DNA of 64,000 bases, from the NCBI GenBank assembly GCA_040954595.2, contig CM082596.2:7626001-7690000 (forward strand), in the 5' to 3' direction. How positions within the stretch are numbered: position 1 is the first letter of the stretch; every line of letters begins with the position of its first letter. The position numbers were made by a program, and so were the translations under genes. This DNA is from Balanoglossus misakiensis (lineage: Eukaryota > Hemichordata). Shown here in pieces: positions 1 through 10,334 of this stretch. Below the pieces are notes generated by a model, which did no database searches, was not told the DNA's origin, and saw nothing but the letters and a program-made list of their open reading frames with translations.

Positions 1-85
1 GTTTTTATTTAAAAAAATACTTTGAAATATAACCACAAATTTGTCATAAACATTACAGAATGGAGGAAAATTGGCAGATCTGTAC

Positions 86-1230
86 CTTTTAGACTTGGTG
101 CTGACGTCTTGGAAAGTCCACTTAATTTCATCGCCAGCATCGTTTGCCCAGTGCAGAGCAGGTATCGTGGCATCACGTTCTCCGGTCTGTTGGAGAAGTA
201 TAATTATGGGGGGTCACACAGGCACCATTAAGACGGTCCTGAAGCGTCTCAGATTAGAAACCGTCTTTAAAAATCTTGTGTGGATGGCTCAGATTTGAGA
301 TGGCTTTACTGGCCAGACCTGAGCCAGTGTAAGGATTAACACCTCTCCGCAACCCATTGTCAATGGGGCCGAGCCTCAGCGCCTATACATAAACTTTGTG
401 TGTGTGGACACAACGCGACTCAAAGGATTTAAATGCTCTGTGTTTAATACCATAGGCAAAAAGTGTCTCAATTTTTTCCCCTGTCTGAACCTGGTAAATA
501 AGTCAATGCCATAACCTGACTTATGTGACTTGCAACAGCTACTAGCACATGTAGATCTGAGGTCGAATGTCACTGACTTAAAATTATCGGGAGAGCTGAG
601 CCTCTTTCATGACCCTTTTGTCCTAGCTGTCATTCTGTTGTTTGTCGACTGCTCGGATGACTGGCTGGATGGAGTACGTCCAATCTTTTTACGTCCATGG
701 TCCAATAGATTTACATGTACTTCAACATGTAAAGAGGTCATGGTCGGTGTGACTTTCATGAGAGTCTTAAGTTTACCATTTGGTTAATTATCTGATGAGC
801 ATTCAGATTTATCTCACAAAGTTAAGAGAGTAAACTGCCAACCATGTAAAAAAATCAAATGTGTGTTAATTAGTGGCGGGCTGTTACTTACCTGTTCTTT
901 CTCGGTCCACCTGTCAACTACATCGGTTGCAAAATTGAAGTATTCCGGGATTTCCCACTTGAAGTTTTCCCTCTCCTTTTGGAAATCAGTGCATCCGGTT
1001 GCTGACGCTCCAGTGCAGTCAGACCTGAGGTGTTGCATTCGAGGATGCAAAGACATGACGTGGGATTTTGCTTGCCTGCTTCCACCCAAACACGGGAAAT
1101 TCCTGATGTTATTGTTGGCGGTGGCGATAGCCCCAGTCCGGACGCCAAGATTCCAATTGCTGTGATAATGACGAATTATTGTTTGTAATGAAAACGATCG
1201 AATGTGCACTATTAGTTCTGGCATTGGCAT
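86..1230 (-). CDS. ACSM-like medium-chain acyl-CoA synthetase, 5' end (partial)
   Basis: Two coding exons of an acyl-CoA synthetase of the ACSM family. These mitochondrial-matrix enzymes join medium-chain fatty acids or aryl acids to CoA using ATP. Exon 1 ends at 892 before a GTAAGT donor and reads FKWEIPEYFNFATDVVDRW, matching the N-terminal ACSM segment (WxVPEYFNFAxDVLDxW). Exon 2 is 86-186, entered through an AG at 187-188 and left at a GTACAG donor; it reads GERDATIPALHW and then GDEIKWTFQDV, the usual continuation (PALWWVN, GDEVKWSFEEL). Exon 1 ends in phase 0, so the two join in frame. The open frame of exon 1 reaches back to an ATG at 1230, but the true start is uncertain: several later ATGs exist, and a possible 3' splice site lies near 1027. 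The AMP-binding core and C-terminus lie off the left edge. The intron at 187-891 holds nothing recognisable. The family call is firm, the 5' end is not. Confidence 0.8.
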
Positions 1231-2013
1231 AATGATACGTACGTGTCTGCATTGATCTAAAAAAGCTGTAGTTTTGGCAAGTTGTGTGTGGTCGAATGTT
1301 GATTCACTATATACATCGGTTTCTAGTCACTTCGACCCCTGACCGTTTCGACCCCCGCCACCTATGGTCACCTCGACCCCCAGACTAACTTCGACCCCCT
1401 ATGAATTCATTCGGCAATGAAACAAACTGAGTGGCGTGAATGTGTTATAAGTACGTCACCAGGTTCGTTTGAACGTGGTTGAATGTTGGTTGACTTAAAG
1501 GTCTCATGCCATGCCCTATACAACCACGCGTAAAATCACTATTTGGGTCTTGAAGTTAACGTATGTTACTGTCTTGCAATGCGTTTTGCCCCTTGTGCTT
1601 AGATAACAGGCAAGTAAAAGTGGCGGGTGGGCGTGTACCCCTAACCCAACTCAGTCGAGTTTTTTCGGCTTTTCGAAGTTCAGTAGAAGGCTTATCTTGA
1701 TGTGGACAAATAGTCTTTCACACCTTCGCAAATCCTCTGCCTGTAATGTGAAACAAGGGCTTCCTTTGCTTTGAACACTGTTTATATAGCTTGTCTTTGT
1801 CTGTGGACTTAATTACGCATGGACCGCTAATTACACCATACTGTTAGCAGAATGGTACACTACTACGTAGTGTACTTGTTTGTCCATATGCAAATACCTT
1901 CGCCTGGCTCGAGTGCGAAGTGGCTCCCTGATCACAGGCATGAAAAAAGGGGGCAAATTCCGGCATTCGCGCACATTTTTCGGAACCGACACAATAGGCA
2001 ATGCATAGACAAG
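1231..2013. other. Upstream intergenic stretch with a degenerate TTCGACCCC repeat
   Basis: No gene is supported here. The stretch is the upstream flank of the ACSM-like gene and probably holds its promoter, but no TATA box or clear initiator stands out. At about 1325-1402 the phrase TTCGACCCC, with CTCGACCCC variants, recurs four times at irregular spacing, separated by short unrelated sequence; this is a small degenerate repeat. Confidence 0.4.
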
Positions 2014-2015
2014 TA

Positions 2016-3774
2016 CAGACCCGCCAATAAGTATTTACGCACCCACGTTCTGCAGCGAAAACGTTTCAAAAACATGAAATAACACACCTTGCAGACAGTT
2101 TTCACGAGAAACAACAGTTGTACAGCGAAAATCTTTCATGTGCGATTAAATTTGAGCGAGAAATATTGACGTAAATATAGATATGCGGCGGAGTCGGCGA
2201 AACGTTCCATTCTCTATGGGAACAACAATGCAAAGAACGTCATGAATATTCATGAGGTGAAATCGAACGTAACAACTGTCAATAATGGGTATGTCCACCC
2301 CTTCTCCTGATGACCTCTCGCAGGCGCTTCGGCATAGTGTCGACGAGTTTCCGACACATATTTTGCTGGAATTGTTCCCAAGATGTTACAATGCGGTCAA
2401 ACAGGTCGTCGATGCTGTGAATTGGACGGGAATGAACGTCCAAGTCGATTAACTCCCACATGTTCTCGATGGGGCTCAAATCTGGAGACTGGGCTGGCCA
2501 CTCCAACGTAGTAAAATTGTCAAACGGATAGCCGTAATCCTGGGGATTTTGCAGAAATGATTTCACAACCAAGGCAGTATGTACAGGGGCATTATCCTGC
2601 TGGAACACAAAATCGGGCCCGACGAGTCTCAAAGCCGATGGTAACATTTCGTTTTGTAGAACGTCCAGGTACTTCCAGCGATTCATGGTGTTCTCGACTC
2701 GAACGAGCGAACCCACACCTGCAGCCGAGAAACACCCCCAAACCATAACACTGCCACCACCAAACTTTACTGTGGGACTGATACAGTCAATTTCGTACTC
2801 CTCGCCAGGTCGCCGTCTAACAAAAACTCTCCCCCGGCTCCTATACACGGTGAACTTAGACTCGTCTGACCAAACAACCCGGGACCACTGAACAGGTGTC
2901 CAGTTCACATAACGTCGGGCGAAACGTAGTCGCGCTGCGATATGCCGGGGTTGTAACTTCGGCTTTTTTTTGGCCACACATCCACGGAGTCTGGCTCCTC
3001 TATACAATCGGGATTTGATTGTGCTCATACTCAAAAGTTTCCCGGCATCCTCGTGAAACTTAGCGCGGAGGTCACGGGCCGTCTTAAACCTGTCCGTCAG
3101 GCTTGATCTAATCAACATTCGGTCTTCCCGTTCCGTTGTTCGCCTTGGCCGTCCAGATCGGTGTAAATTGTCCGTGCTACCATTTTGAACAAGTTTCCGA
3201 ATGTTGTACCTGACGCTGCCTTCGGTGATTCCAAGCTGCCTTGCGATTTCTCGGTTTCTCAAACCTTGCCTATGCAGTGCCTCAATTTGACCTTTCACAA
3301 ATTCAGGAAGTTCGCGAACTTTGGGCATGGTTTCATTGATCCAATGTTTACAAACAAAAATTATGCAGCAACCTCCGACGACCTCGATCAGAATATTCAT
3401 AAGCAAGTCTGGCAGATTTTCCCGCCCCCAAATTTAATCGTAATTATATTTAAAAGCTCTGATTGGTGGAGATTTAAATATGAATAGAGGGAAATTAGCC
3501 ACGGAAACAATGGCGCGAAAAGTTAATGAGATGCAAATGATATGTTAATGAGTATACCGCCATTGCAATAACCATAGGAATTTTCACTGGCCGGAAAACT
3601 CGCCGCGTATACAGTCAAATTCGGCGCGGCAACACATCTGTGTTGACTAAAATGGGTTAAACCTTCCGTAGGTTATTTATTTTCGGAAATAAGTTACAGT
3701 CGATCGATTTTGTGAATAATTTTTCATGTCAAACGTACATTTTCAAGGTGCGTAAATACTTATTGGCGGGTCTG
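2016..3774 (-). mobile_element. Complete Tc1-like DNA transposon
   Basis: A cut-and-paste transposon of the Tc1/mariner superfamily. Its ends are perfect 28-bp inverted repeats at 2016-2043 and 3747-3774, starting CAGACCCGCCAATAAG. A TA dinucleotide flanks each end (2014-2015 and 3775-3776), the expected target-site duplication. The transposase gene lies inside on the minus strand with an uninterrupted frame. Perfect ends, a TA duplication and an open frame together point to a young, possibly still mobile copy. Sequence between the TIRs and the gene is non-coding. Confidence 0.93.
2279..3328 (-). CDS. Tc1-like transposase
   Basis: A transposase of 349 residues that would bind the inverted ends and catalyse excision and integration at TA. 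I start it at the ATG at 3328 (MPKVRELPEFV), just before the N-terminal helix-turn-helix region; the frame stays open upstream, but that part has no family resemblance. The N-terminus carries a paired-type HTH (NREIARQLGITEGSVRYNI) and a GRP hook-like segment (HRSGRPRRT). The catalytic triad is visible as WSDESKF, FQQDNAPVH and SPDLSPIENMW. Forty-two residues separate the second Asp from the Glu, against 34 in canonical Tc1 transposases; the extra residues lie around NPQDYGYPFDNF. The nuclease fold looks complete and there is no stop or frameshift. Family assignment is certain; the subfamily is not determined. Confidence 0.92.
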   Translation of the reverse strand: MPKVRELPEFVKGQIEALHRQGLRNREIARQLGITEGSVRYNIRKLVQNGSTDNLHRSGRPRRTTEREDRMLIRSSLTDRFKTARDLRAKFHEDAGKLLSMSTIKSRLYRGARLRGCVAKKKPKLQPRHIAARLRFARRYVNWTPVQWSRVVWSDESKFTVYRSRGRVFVRRRPGEEYEIDCISPTVKFGGGSVMVWGCFSAAGVGSLVRVENTMNRWKYLDVLQNEMLPSALRLVGPDFVFQQDNAPVHTALVVKSFLQNPQDYGYPFDNFTTLEWPAQSPDLSPIENMWELIDLDVHSRPIHSIDDLFDRIVTSWEQFQQNMCRKLVDTMPKRLREVIRRRGGHTHY

Positions 3775-4451
3775 TACCTTAGGTGAGCTTTTGATGTGGA
3801 AAAATGAAAACTTTCCAAAGCATGACATGAGACCTTTATATCCACATGTAGAATAACACAAGGGGTGTCTTATATCAAACATAATTAATGGAAAAGGGGC
3901 AGCGAGAGAGAGACTAGAAGCAGAGTAATAACCGTCAATAAATATTGCATTAAAAGAATTTAAATAGCTCAACTTACTCTTTAATCCAAATTAAGGTACA
4001 GTACGAACTGAATCCAGAGTTGCAATCGTCCTCACTGCTGGTGCAGCTACAAGTGAACAGCCAATGCAGAGATCAAGACAATACAAATGTATTCAGTACA
4101 CCCACAATGACCTTCTCATTTAAATGTGACAGTGTCCATTGTCTTCTTTTGTTCTCCCCATGGTATCAACTTAAATTGCATAACAGTGTTATGATAATGA
4201 GTTTCTACTTTTCCCTTGGAATTAATTGTTCAGGGAAGAACACTCTCTTTCATATGCAAATTAAGAGCACATTGAGGGAGACCCCATTGCCATGAAATGA
4301 TTGACACAATCATTAAATGACACGAACAGGTAGTCTGGTCCCCTGTCCCATTCCCACCGCTATCATGCGGAGGGGTGTGGTTAACAATCCAAACGGACTG
4401 ACACACTTTGTATAAAGAGAATTTCAGTGCTTTTCAGAAATCATTTTCAAG
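3775..4451. other. Intergenic, no feature recognised
   Basis: Sequence between the Tc1-like element and the 3' side of the U2 gene. I see no coding exon, RNA gene or repeat that I can name. Short open frames here have no family resemblance. Confidence 0.4.
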
Positions 4452-4460
4452 TCTTATTTT
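4452..4460 (-). promoter_or_regulatory. Putative snRNA 3' box (3'-end processing signal)
   Basis: On the minus strand this reads AAAATAAGA, matching the AAARNNAGA core of the metazoan snRNA 3' box recognised by the Integrator complex. It lies about 15 nt past the predicted U2 3' end, a normal distance. The upstream GTTT half of the consensus is not obvious. Confidence 0.5.
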
Positions 4461-4475
4461 TGATTTATTTGTGAG

Positions 4476-4627
4476 GTGGACCGTTCCTGGAGGTACTGCA
4501 ATACCAGGTCGATCCGTGGCCAGGACGGAGCAAGCCCCTATTCCATGGCCCGTTTTCAAAAATCAGTTTAATATCGAGCTGCTCGGTGAGCAGCGTATCA
4601 GATATTAAGCTGATAAGAACAGATACT
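4476..4627 (-). ncRNA. U2 snRNA gene, 3' portion (interrupted)
   Basis: The minus strand carries about 152 nt of U2 snRNA, from the branch-point region (GTATCTGTTCTTATCAG, the start of stem-loop IIa) to the 3' stem-loop IV (GACCTGGTATTGCAGTACC and CCAGGAACGGTCC). The Sm site reads ATTTTTG. Stem IIb and stem III differ from vertebrate U2 but keep pairing (GCTGCTC with GAGCAGC; GGCCA and GGA with TCC and TGGCC), so the locus appears to have evolved under selection before it was broken. The first 29 nt of the same RNA lie at 10528-10556, on the far side of a LINE. The two parts add up to about 181 nt against about 188 in human U2, so a few bases at the junction are lost or altered. This copy cannot make intact U2. 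Confidence 0.92.
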
Positions 4628-5291
4628 CCTTTTTGATTTAGGGGTAAACAAAAAACTAACCTAACCTAACAACTTACTCCTTCACAGAGACAACAAATCA
4701 ACTAGACTACATCCGAAAACTATAAAAACAGAAGAAAACAACGGGAGCCCCTAGGCAGGCCGAAACCACGTCGGTTCGAAGTACAAGGGCGTACGACACC
4801 CCCTGCCCAATTCTCCAAAGTAAAGGTAACGATCGAAACAATATTAAAACTAAACGAAAAATACAACAACTTAAGAGCAAAGTAATGTTGAAAAACCAGC
4901 ACAAATGAACAGTCGTAACACGACCTGACCCCACCCCAATCTTTATTTTTAACAGGTCAAAGGTTACAAAGCACCAATCAAAAACTCGCTCTAAAAGAAT
5001 CCAAGAATACATCACTGAAGAAATGCTGAAAAGACAAGAGGAGAAATACAGAATACAACGAAGAAATACCATAACCAAGTGGAAAGGAACGCAATGTACA
5101 GCCAGGTGAAACACCCATACACACTCGCACTCATTCGAAAACACGCGGTAAAAAACGAAAAACGCGAGACACTCTGTTTTGCGCGGCGAAGAGTAATCAC
5201 GTGTGCAGTTAACTGAAGACGAAGTAACCGGATATCATCGACGATGACGAAAAAACCGCGAATGCGGGTAAGTGAAAACAAAACAACCAGC

Positions 5292-8200
5292 TCAGATCAA
5301 GATTCGCGGTCCTGAGCTCGAACGAACGGCAAGGATCCCGGCAATACCCCACTGACTGTAAAATTCCTCAGTTGTCAGTCTAACTCGATCAGCCTGGAGA
5401 CGCTGCCGAATCTCATCTTTGACGGTAAGTAAAACGTCCTCTGGAGATAGGAAAATATACTCAAAGGCCGCCTGACATCGCGTCCGCCAAATACACATTT
5501 TTGTCACATTCACTATGTACATCACCAGCGCCCGGTTGGCCCGCGACAAATTACACTCCGTAAGTCCTCGTAAGATGAGATTTTCATCGAACTTAAGCGC
5601 GCCTCTCAGTCGGTACAAACGGTTCTCTACCCAAGCCCACACATAGTTAGCATGTTGACAAAATATCAAAGCGTGGGCTAACGATTCCACCGCCGCGCAA
5701 TTTTCACGCGGGCAGTACGGCACGACGCGACGCATTCCCCAAGCAACAAGACGGGAGCGAATCGGTAGTACGTTGTGCGCGCAGCGCCAAGCTAGATCTT
5801 TCAAGGTGTTGTCTAAACTAGAAGTGTGCACAGAAGACCAAACATCTTTCCAACACAAGGACGGAGAACGCTTGACCACAGGTGGAACGGTATCAATAGC
5901 CGAAAGCAAAAGATGGTAAGTATGTACAGACTTTAAATTACTCCAAGAAAGTGAGTTTTTACATAGGAGTGGAAATAAGCTCTTAACCAAGGTTACAACA
6001 GTCGAATACCAAAGCGGACATTCCGCATACTGTGGCAAGGTATTTGACCAAAAGAAGGGAAACAGAGAACGTAGGGGTAAAGAAAAGTAACGTTTCATCA
6101 GGAAGTGAACAGGTTTAACAGTAACGTCCTGAATCAACGGGAGAAACTGAGAAAGTAATAAAGCTTTTGCTTTCAACTCTAGGTTAACAAGACCCAGCCC
6201 CCCCTTTTCCAGAGGCTGGTAGAGAACAAGACGACGCACAAGCTCTGGTTTCTTCCCACTCCAGATGAAGGAAAATAAGGCTGTGTTAAACTTTGCAATC
6301 ACGGAAGGCGGAGGTGGAAATAAGGCTGCCACATACCACATAGCTGGCATGATAACAACATTGGCAACAAGAACTTTCCCGAAAAGTGTCAAACGCCGTC
6401 CCCCCCACTTGGAGAAGATTTTCAGGCACTTCTGAAGTTTCAGGGACCAATTGACTATAGGGGCGCCCTCACCAAAACAGACACCGTTGATGAAAATACT
6501 GTCGTTGCTGAACTGAAGTTGCTCCGGACTGTCAGAGCGCCCTCTCCAGTTCCCCAGCCATAAACCTTTGCACTTCTTACGGTTTATGCAAGAGCCTGAA
6601 GCTAAAGCAAAACGGGAAAAAATATCAAAAATAACTTTGAAGGAAGCGTTGTCAGTGACTAAGACTGTGTTGTCATCAGCATACTGCAACAGTTTAACTG
6701 AATGCGGATAACCAGGAATGTTAAAGCCCTGAACTTTTTGCTCTGCCTGGATAACTGCGGCAAGCGGCTCAATAAACAGAACATAAAGAAGCGGAGAGAG
6801 GGGACACCCCTGCCGCACACCTCTACCAATAACCACAGGATCACTGAGAAATCCGTTAACTAGAAATGAACTGGAAATATCGGTGTACAGTATTTGTATC
6901 CAGTCGCGGAACACTGAACCAAAATTAAATTTCTCAAGAACTTTATGCAAAAACACCCAGTCAACTGTATCAAAAGCCTTACGTTGATCTAAGGAGACAA
7001 TGGCACCCTGACTGTTACGAGAATTACAACGAAACAGAAAATCCCGAACAATATGCAGATTGTCAGTAATGGATCGACCCTTGACCCCACACGTCTGAAA
7101 CGGATTGACAAGGTCAGGCAAGACTGAACTCAATCTGTTGCACAGCACTTTTGCAATAATCTTGTAATCAACATTCAATAATGATATCGGGCGCTTATTG
7201 TCAGGCCGATACTGCCCATTCACGTCGCCAGGCGGTACTGATTTGCTAAGAAGGGTGACAACTGCCCATCTCTGTGATGCACCCAGACGTTTTTTGGCAA
7301 GGATATCGTTACAAACCTCCAGATATATTGGGCCAAGCGTATCCCACAGCCTGACATAAACCTCCTTCTGAAAGCCATCCGAACCTGGTGCTTTACCGTT
7401 CTTCATTGACTTCATGGCAGATGTCAGCTCCTCCATAGTAAAAGGGGCATCCAAGCGTGCCTGCTGCTCTGGGTCCAGTGCTCTCTCTAATTTGGAAATA
7501 AAGAAATCCTGCTCACTAGAACTAAGCGAATCTGTCGGCGAAAAAAGACTGGCGAAATAATCACAAATGACTGAAGAAATACCATCTTGATCAGTACGAA
7601 TATTGCCATCAACATCAACCATTTTGGAAATACACTTCTTGACAGCTCTCTTGCGCTCACGCGCAAAGAAAAACCGAGAACATTTCTCTTCGTGCTCCAG
7701 CCAATGCGCACGCGAACGGATCTTGACACCCGCAAGTTTCTCCTGTGTCAACTTGTTAATGCGCTCTTTAACACTATTATAATCGTTCAAAATAGACCGA
7801 GAACGCTTTCCAGAATTCAAGCAAGACGTCAAATCCCGCAACTGATCACACAACGAAGATAAAAGCGCCTTCTTTTTAAGAGCCACTTTCCGTGAATGTT
7901 TCTTAACCAAGGCCTTTAAACGCTCTTTGACCATGTCCCACCAATCAGACAAGCATGGGAAGGCTTCCTGCAAAGTGACCCAATTAGCAACACGATGGCG
8001 GATCTCATCAAGGACCGAGGGGTCAGACAAAATGGAAACATTGCACTTCCACACCCCAGGACCCCTACGAACAGACTGACCACCCCTAATTGATACCGAA
8101 CACATATCATGGTCGGACAGGGAGCAAGGAACAATATTGGACGAGGTTTTCAACGCACTAGACATGTAAAAGCGATCAAGACGACTACCAACCGAACAAG

Positions 8201-8816
8201 AACGATTTCGCCATGTATATTCCTGTAGGTTTTCATGCTGACGGCGCCAAACATCAACCAAGCTGTAATCAGAACATAACTTTTGCAGAACTTCACTACC
8301 TATGAAGCAAGTAGTATTCGAAGCGGACCCCCCAAACCGATCAACTGGACAAGAAACACAATTAAAGTCACCACCCAAAATAATATTGCTATGGCTACCG
8401 ATGAAATCAGATAAACCTGCAAAGAAATTAATCCTAACTGAAGGACTGTTAGGCGCATACACATTAATTAAACGGCAAGTAAATGCACTAAAGGAGACAG
8501 TACCCGCCACCAGACGCCCATCCACATCTGAAGTAAAATCCTGCAGGGAAAAACCGGATGACGGAGAGATCAAAATGCCCACTCCCCTGCTGCTATTGGA
8601 CCCTAAGCTCCAATAATTGGGGCCTCCCCACTCCCTTCCCCACATTGCCATCTCCCTAGAAGAACTACAATGGGTCTCCTGCAAGAAGATAATATCAAAC
8701 TTACTGTCTCTAAAGGAAGCAAACAAAGAGTTACGCTTAACAGAATCCTTCATACCATTAACATTGATGGAACATAAATTCAACATGGTAAAAAGAAGAA
8801 AAAAACAATTGGCCAT
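5292..8816 (-). CDS. LINE ORF2: endonuclease-reverse transcriptase
   Basis: A polyprotein of about 1,174 residues that nicks the target DNA and copies the element RNA in place. The frame extends to a GTG at 8843, but the first ATG is at 8816; an ATG at 8786 (MLNLCSINVNG) sits right at the start of the endonuclease and is an equally good start. Numbering from 8816, the apurinic-type endonuclease covers about 10-240 with its key motifs intact (QETH, VYAPN, GGDFN, RLDRFY, SDHD). The reverse transcriptase follows at about 460-760 with GKAPGSDG, LDQRKAFD, RQGCPLSPLLY and the catalytic YADD near 712-715. A C-terminal CCHC-type finger (CPRENC then HALIFC) is present. No frameshift or stop was found, so the protein may be functional. 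The call is secure. Confidence 0.95.
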   Translation of the reverse strand: MANCFFLLFTMLNLCSINVNGMKDSVKRNSLFASFRDSKFDIIFLQETHCSSSREMAMWGREWGGPNYWSLGSNSSRGVGILISPSSGFSLQDFTSDVDGRLVAGTVSFSAFTCRLINVYAPNSPSVRINFFAGLSDFIGSHSNIILGGDFNCVSCPVDRFGGSASNTTCFIGSEVLQKLCSDYSLVDVWRRQHENLQEYTWRNRSCSVGSRLDRFYMSSALKTSSNIVPCSLSDHDMCSVSIRGGQSVRRGPGVWKCNVSILSDPSVLDEIRHRVANWVTLQEAFPCLSDWWDMVKERLKALVKKHSRKVALKKKALLSSLCDQLRDLTSCLNSGKRSRSILNDYNSVKERINKLTQEKLAGVKIRSRAHWLEHEEKCSRFFFARERKRAVKKCISKMVDVDGNIRTDQDGISSVICDYFASLFSPTDSLSSSEQDFFISKLERALDPEQQARLDAPFTMEELTSAMKSMKNGKAPGSDGFQKEVYVRLWDTLGPIYLEVCNDILAKKRLGASQRWAVVTLLSKSVPPGDVNGQYRPDNKRPISLLNVDYKIIAKVLCNRLSSVLPDLVNPFQTCGVKGRSITDNLHIVRDFLFRCNSRNSQGAIVSLDQRKAFDTVDWVFLHKVLEKFNFGSVFRDWIQILYTDISSSFLVNGFLSDPVVIGRGVRQGCPLSPLLYVLFIEPLAAVIQAEQKVQGFNIPGYPHSVKLLQYADDNTVLVTDNASFKVIFDIFSRFALASGSCINRKKCKGLWLGNWRGRSDSPEQLQFSNDSIFINGVCFGEGAPIVNWSLKLQKCLKIFSKWGGRRLTLFGKVLVANVVIMPAMWYVAALFPPPPSVIAKFNTALFSFIWSGKKPELVRRLVLYQPLEKGGLGLVNLELKAKALLLSQFLPLIQDVTVKPVHFLMKRYFSLPLRSLFPFFWSNTLPQYAECPLWYSTVVTLVKSLFPLLCKNSLSWSNLKSVHTYHLLLSAIDTVPPVVKRSPSLCWKDVWSSVHTSSLDNTLKDLAWRCAHNVLPIRSRLVAWGMRRVVPYCPRENCAAVESLAHALIFCQHANYVWAWVENRLYRLRGALKFDENLILRGLTECNLSRANRALVMYIVNVTKMCIWRTRCQAAFEYIFLSPEDVLLTVKDEIRQRLQADRVRLTTEEFYSQWGIAGILAVRSSSGPRILI

Positions 8817-8891
8817 CAAGAAACCAAAGAGAAAGCTAAGCACAGATCAACTCTAAGCCGACGCACAACCCCCAAAACACGGAACTGATAT

Positions 8892-10334
8892 TTATGCATT
8901 AAAGAAGTAAAAATCAAAAAAGGACAAGTCCTTAGACAAAACAAAAACAGGGTGAACAGAAACTAAGTGTTCCATCCATTTGACTGGATCCGGAAAGGAA
9001 AGGTGCTTACATTTTTTTATTGGACACTGAACTAGAAGTGGGTCGATGCCGTGCATCTCTTTACAATGATTTTGCATGGCTTCCCAGCCATGAACGCAGG
9101 ACGCACAATCACCCGAGAACGTGTTACATGACGAGTACACAGTCGACAAGTCCATAATGGATGAAAGACGCACAGAATCTAACGCCTTTTGACGTAATTC
9201 AACTGTAGACTGTGAGAAAACGGAACCAGACGCATGTGAGGTCACTGAACAATCAGAGTCGGCTTCGCTATCAACCGCACCAGTTAAAGAAACCGACTTG
9301 CTATCACCATCAACAGCCACTCTCTTAACCATCTCATCGTTATCGTCATCATTATCATCAGACGGCGCAGGACGCTTAGCAGAAGACGAACAAAGCATAT
9401 CCGTAGAAGAAAAAGAGGACCTTGGACTGAAAAAATCCTGTCGCTGGCCAGGAGTCACACCCATAGAAGAATTGTCTTCAACATCCATAGCATCTGAAAA
9501 CAAAACTTGTGAACCCGATTCAGACACGTCTTCCGCCTCACAATCTGGAGACGGCTGCGTCACAGGATCTGAAGCCAGCTCGCACACCTTTGAAACAATA
9601 TCTTCAACAATAACATCGACAATTTCCTTCGACTCACCAGTACTTGGAGAAGCAGCCGCCTCCGTTGACAACCAAGAATTCGACAAGGCAACTCTATTAG
9701 CAAACGACAAAGAGCAATTACGATAAACATGCCCATCCCCCCCACAAATGGAACACTTCACATTTGCCGTGCATTCTGCAACCGTGTGTCCTAGCTGTGC
9801 ACACCTAAAACAACGCACGTTGACGCAGTCTTTAGCCAAGTGGCCTGTATTGTTACACTTGATACACGTGCGAGGCTGACCAGAATAGGAAAACCACGCG
9901 TTCCTACCACCAATACGTATAACGGAGGGAATATTTTTCTTCAGACGCATACGGTACTGCCTCGTGCCGTTAAAAACTGATGGTTCGTATGCATACACAC
10001 ATTTCCTGGCTGCCAAGACAGTGCCATAAGCTGACAAAATGTACTGTACATAATTGTCGTCGAGCTCGTTGTCGATGTACAAAACGGTTACCACTACAAT
10101 ATCTGACCCATACGAATGAGTGACAAAATCCGACTTACTCCTCAACCGCTCTTCAAAGAGCCGCCTAAATGCGAGCGTCCTGAAAGTTACGTCGAACGCA
10201 CTTCCAGGCAATTTCTGAACCGCCTCTAAATGAAGCTTGGCTTCCACACCCACACTACTGAGCTGATCAAAAACTGCTTTTACATCAGCATCACTACCAA
10301 ACTTCAGCAAAAGTGTGCGATCTTTGCGCACCAT
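8892..10334 (-). CDS. LINE ORF1: nucleic-acid-binding gag-like protein
   Basis: A protein of 480 residues expected to coat the element RNA. Residues 1-150 form an RRM-like or ORF1 core without an obvious motif. Three CCHC zinc knuckles follow in tandem at about 157-170 (CIKCNNTGHLAKDC), 175-188 (CFRCAQLGHTVAEC) and 194-207 (CSICGGDGHVYRNC). The middle is acidic and serine-rich. The C-terminus carries two C2H2-like fingers (CASC with H and H, then CPIKKC with H and H). It starts at an ATG at 10334, 193 nt inside the element's 5' end, and the spacer to ORF2 is short. The frame is intact. Role is from family knowledge. Confidence 0.9.
   Translation of the reverse strand: MVRKDRTLLLKFGSDADVKAVFDQLSSVGVEAKLHLEAVQKLPGSAFDVTFRTLAFRRLFEERLRSKSDFVTHSYGSDIVVVTVLYIDNELDDNYVQYILSAYGTVLAARKCVYAYEPSVFNGTRQYRMRLKKNIPSVIRIGGRNAWFSYSGQPRTCIKCNNTGHLAKDCVNVRCFRCAQLGHTVAECTANVKCSICGGDGHVYRNCSLSFANRVALSNSWLSTEAAASPSTGESKEIVDVIVEDIVSKVCELASDPVTQPSPDCEAEDVSESGSQVLFSDAMDVEDNSSMGVTPGQRQDFFSPRSSFSSTDMLCSSSAKRPAPSDDNDDDNDEMVKRVAVDGDSKSVSLTGAVDSEADSDCSVTSHASGSVFSQSTVELRQKALDSVRLSSIMDLSTVYSSCNTFSGDCASCVHGWEAMQNHCKEMHGIDPLLVQCPIKKCKHLSFPDPVKWMEHLVSVHPVFVLSKDLSFFDFYFFNA

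Noticed and set aside
4655-4669. GTTAG repeats as a sign of a telomere
   Set aside because: Only three units, inside the LINE 3' end, and not the TTAGGG type.
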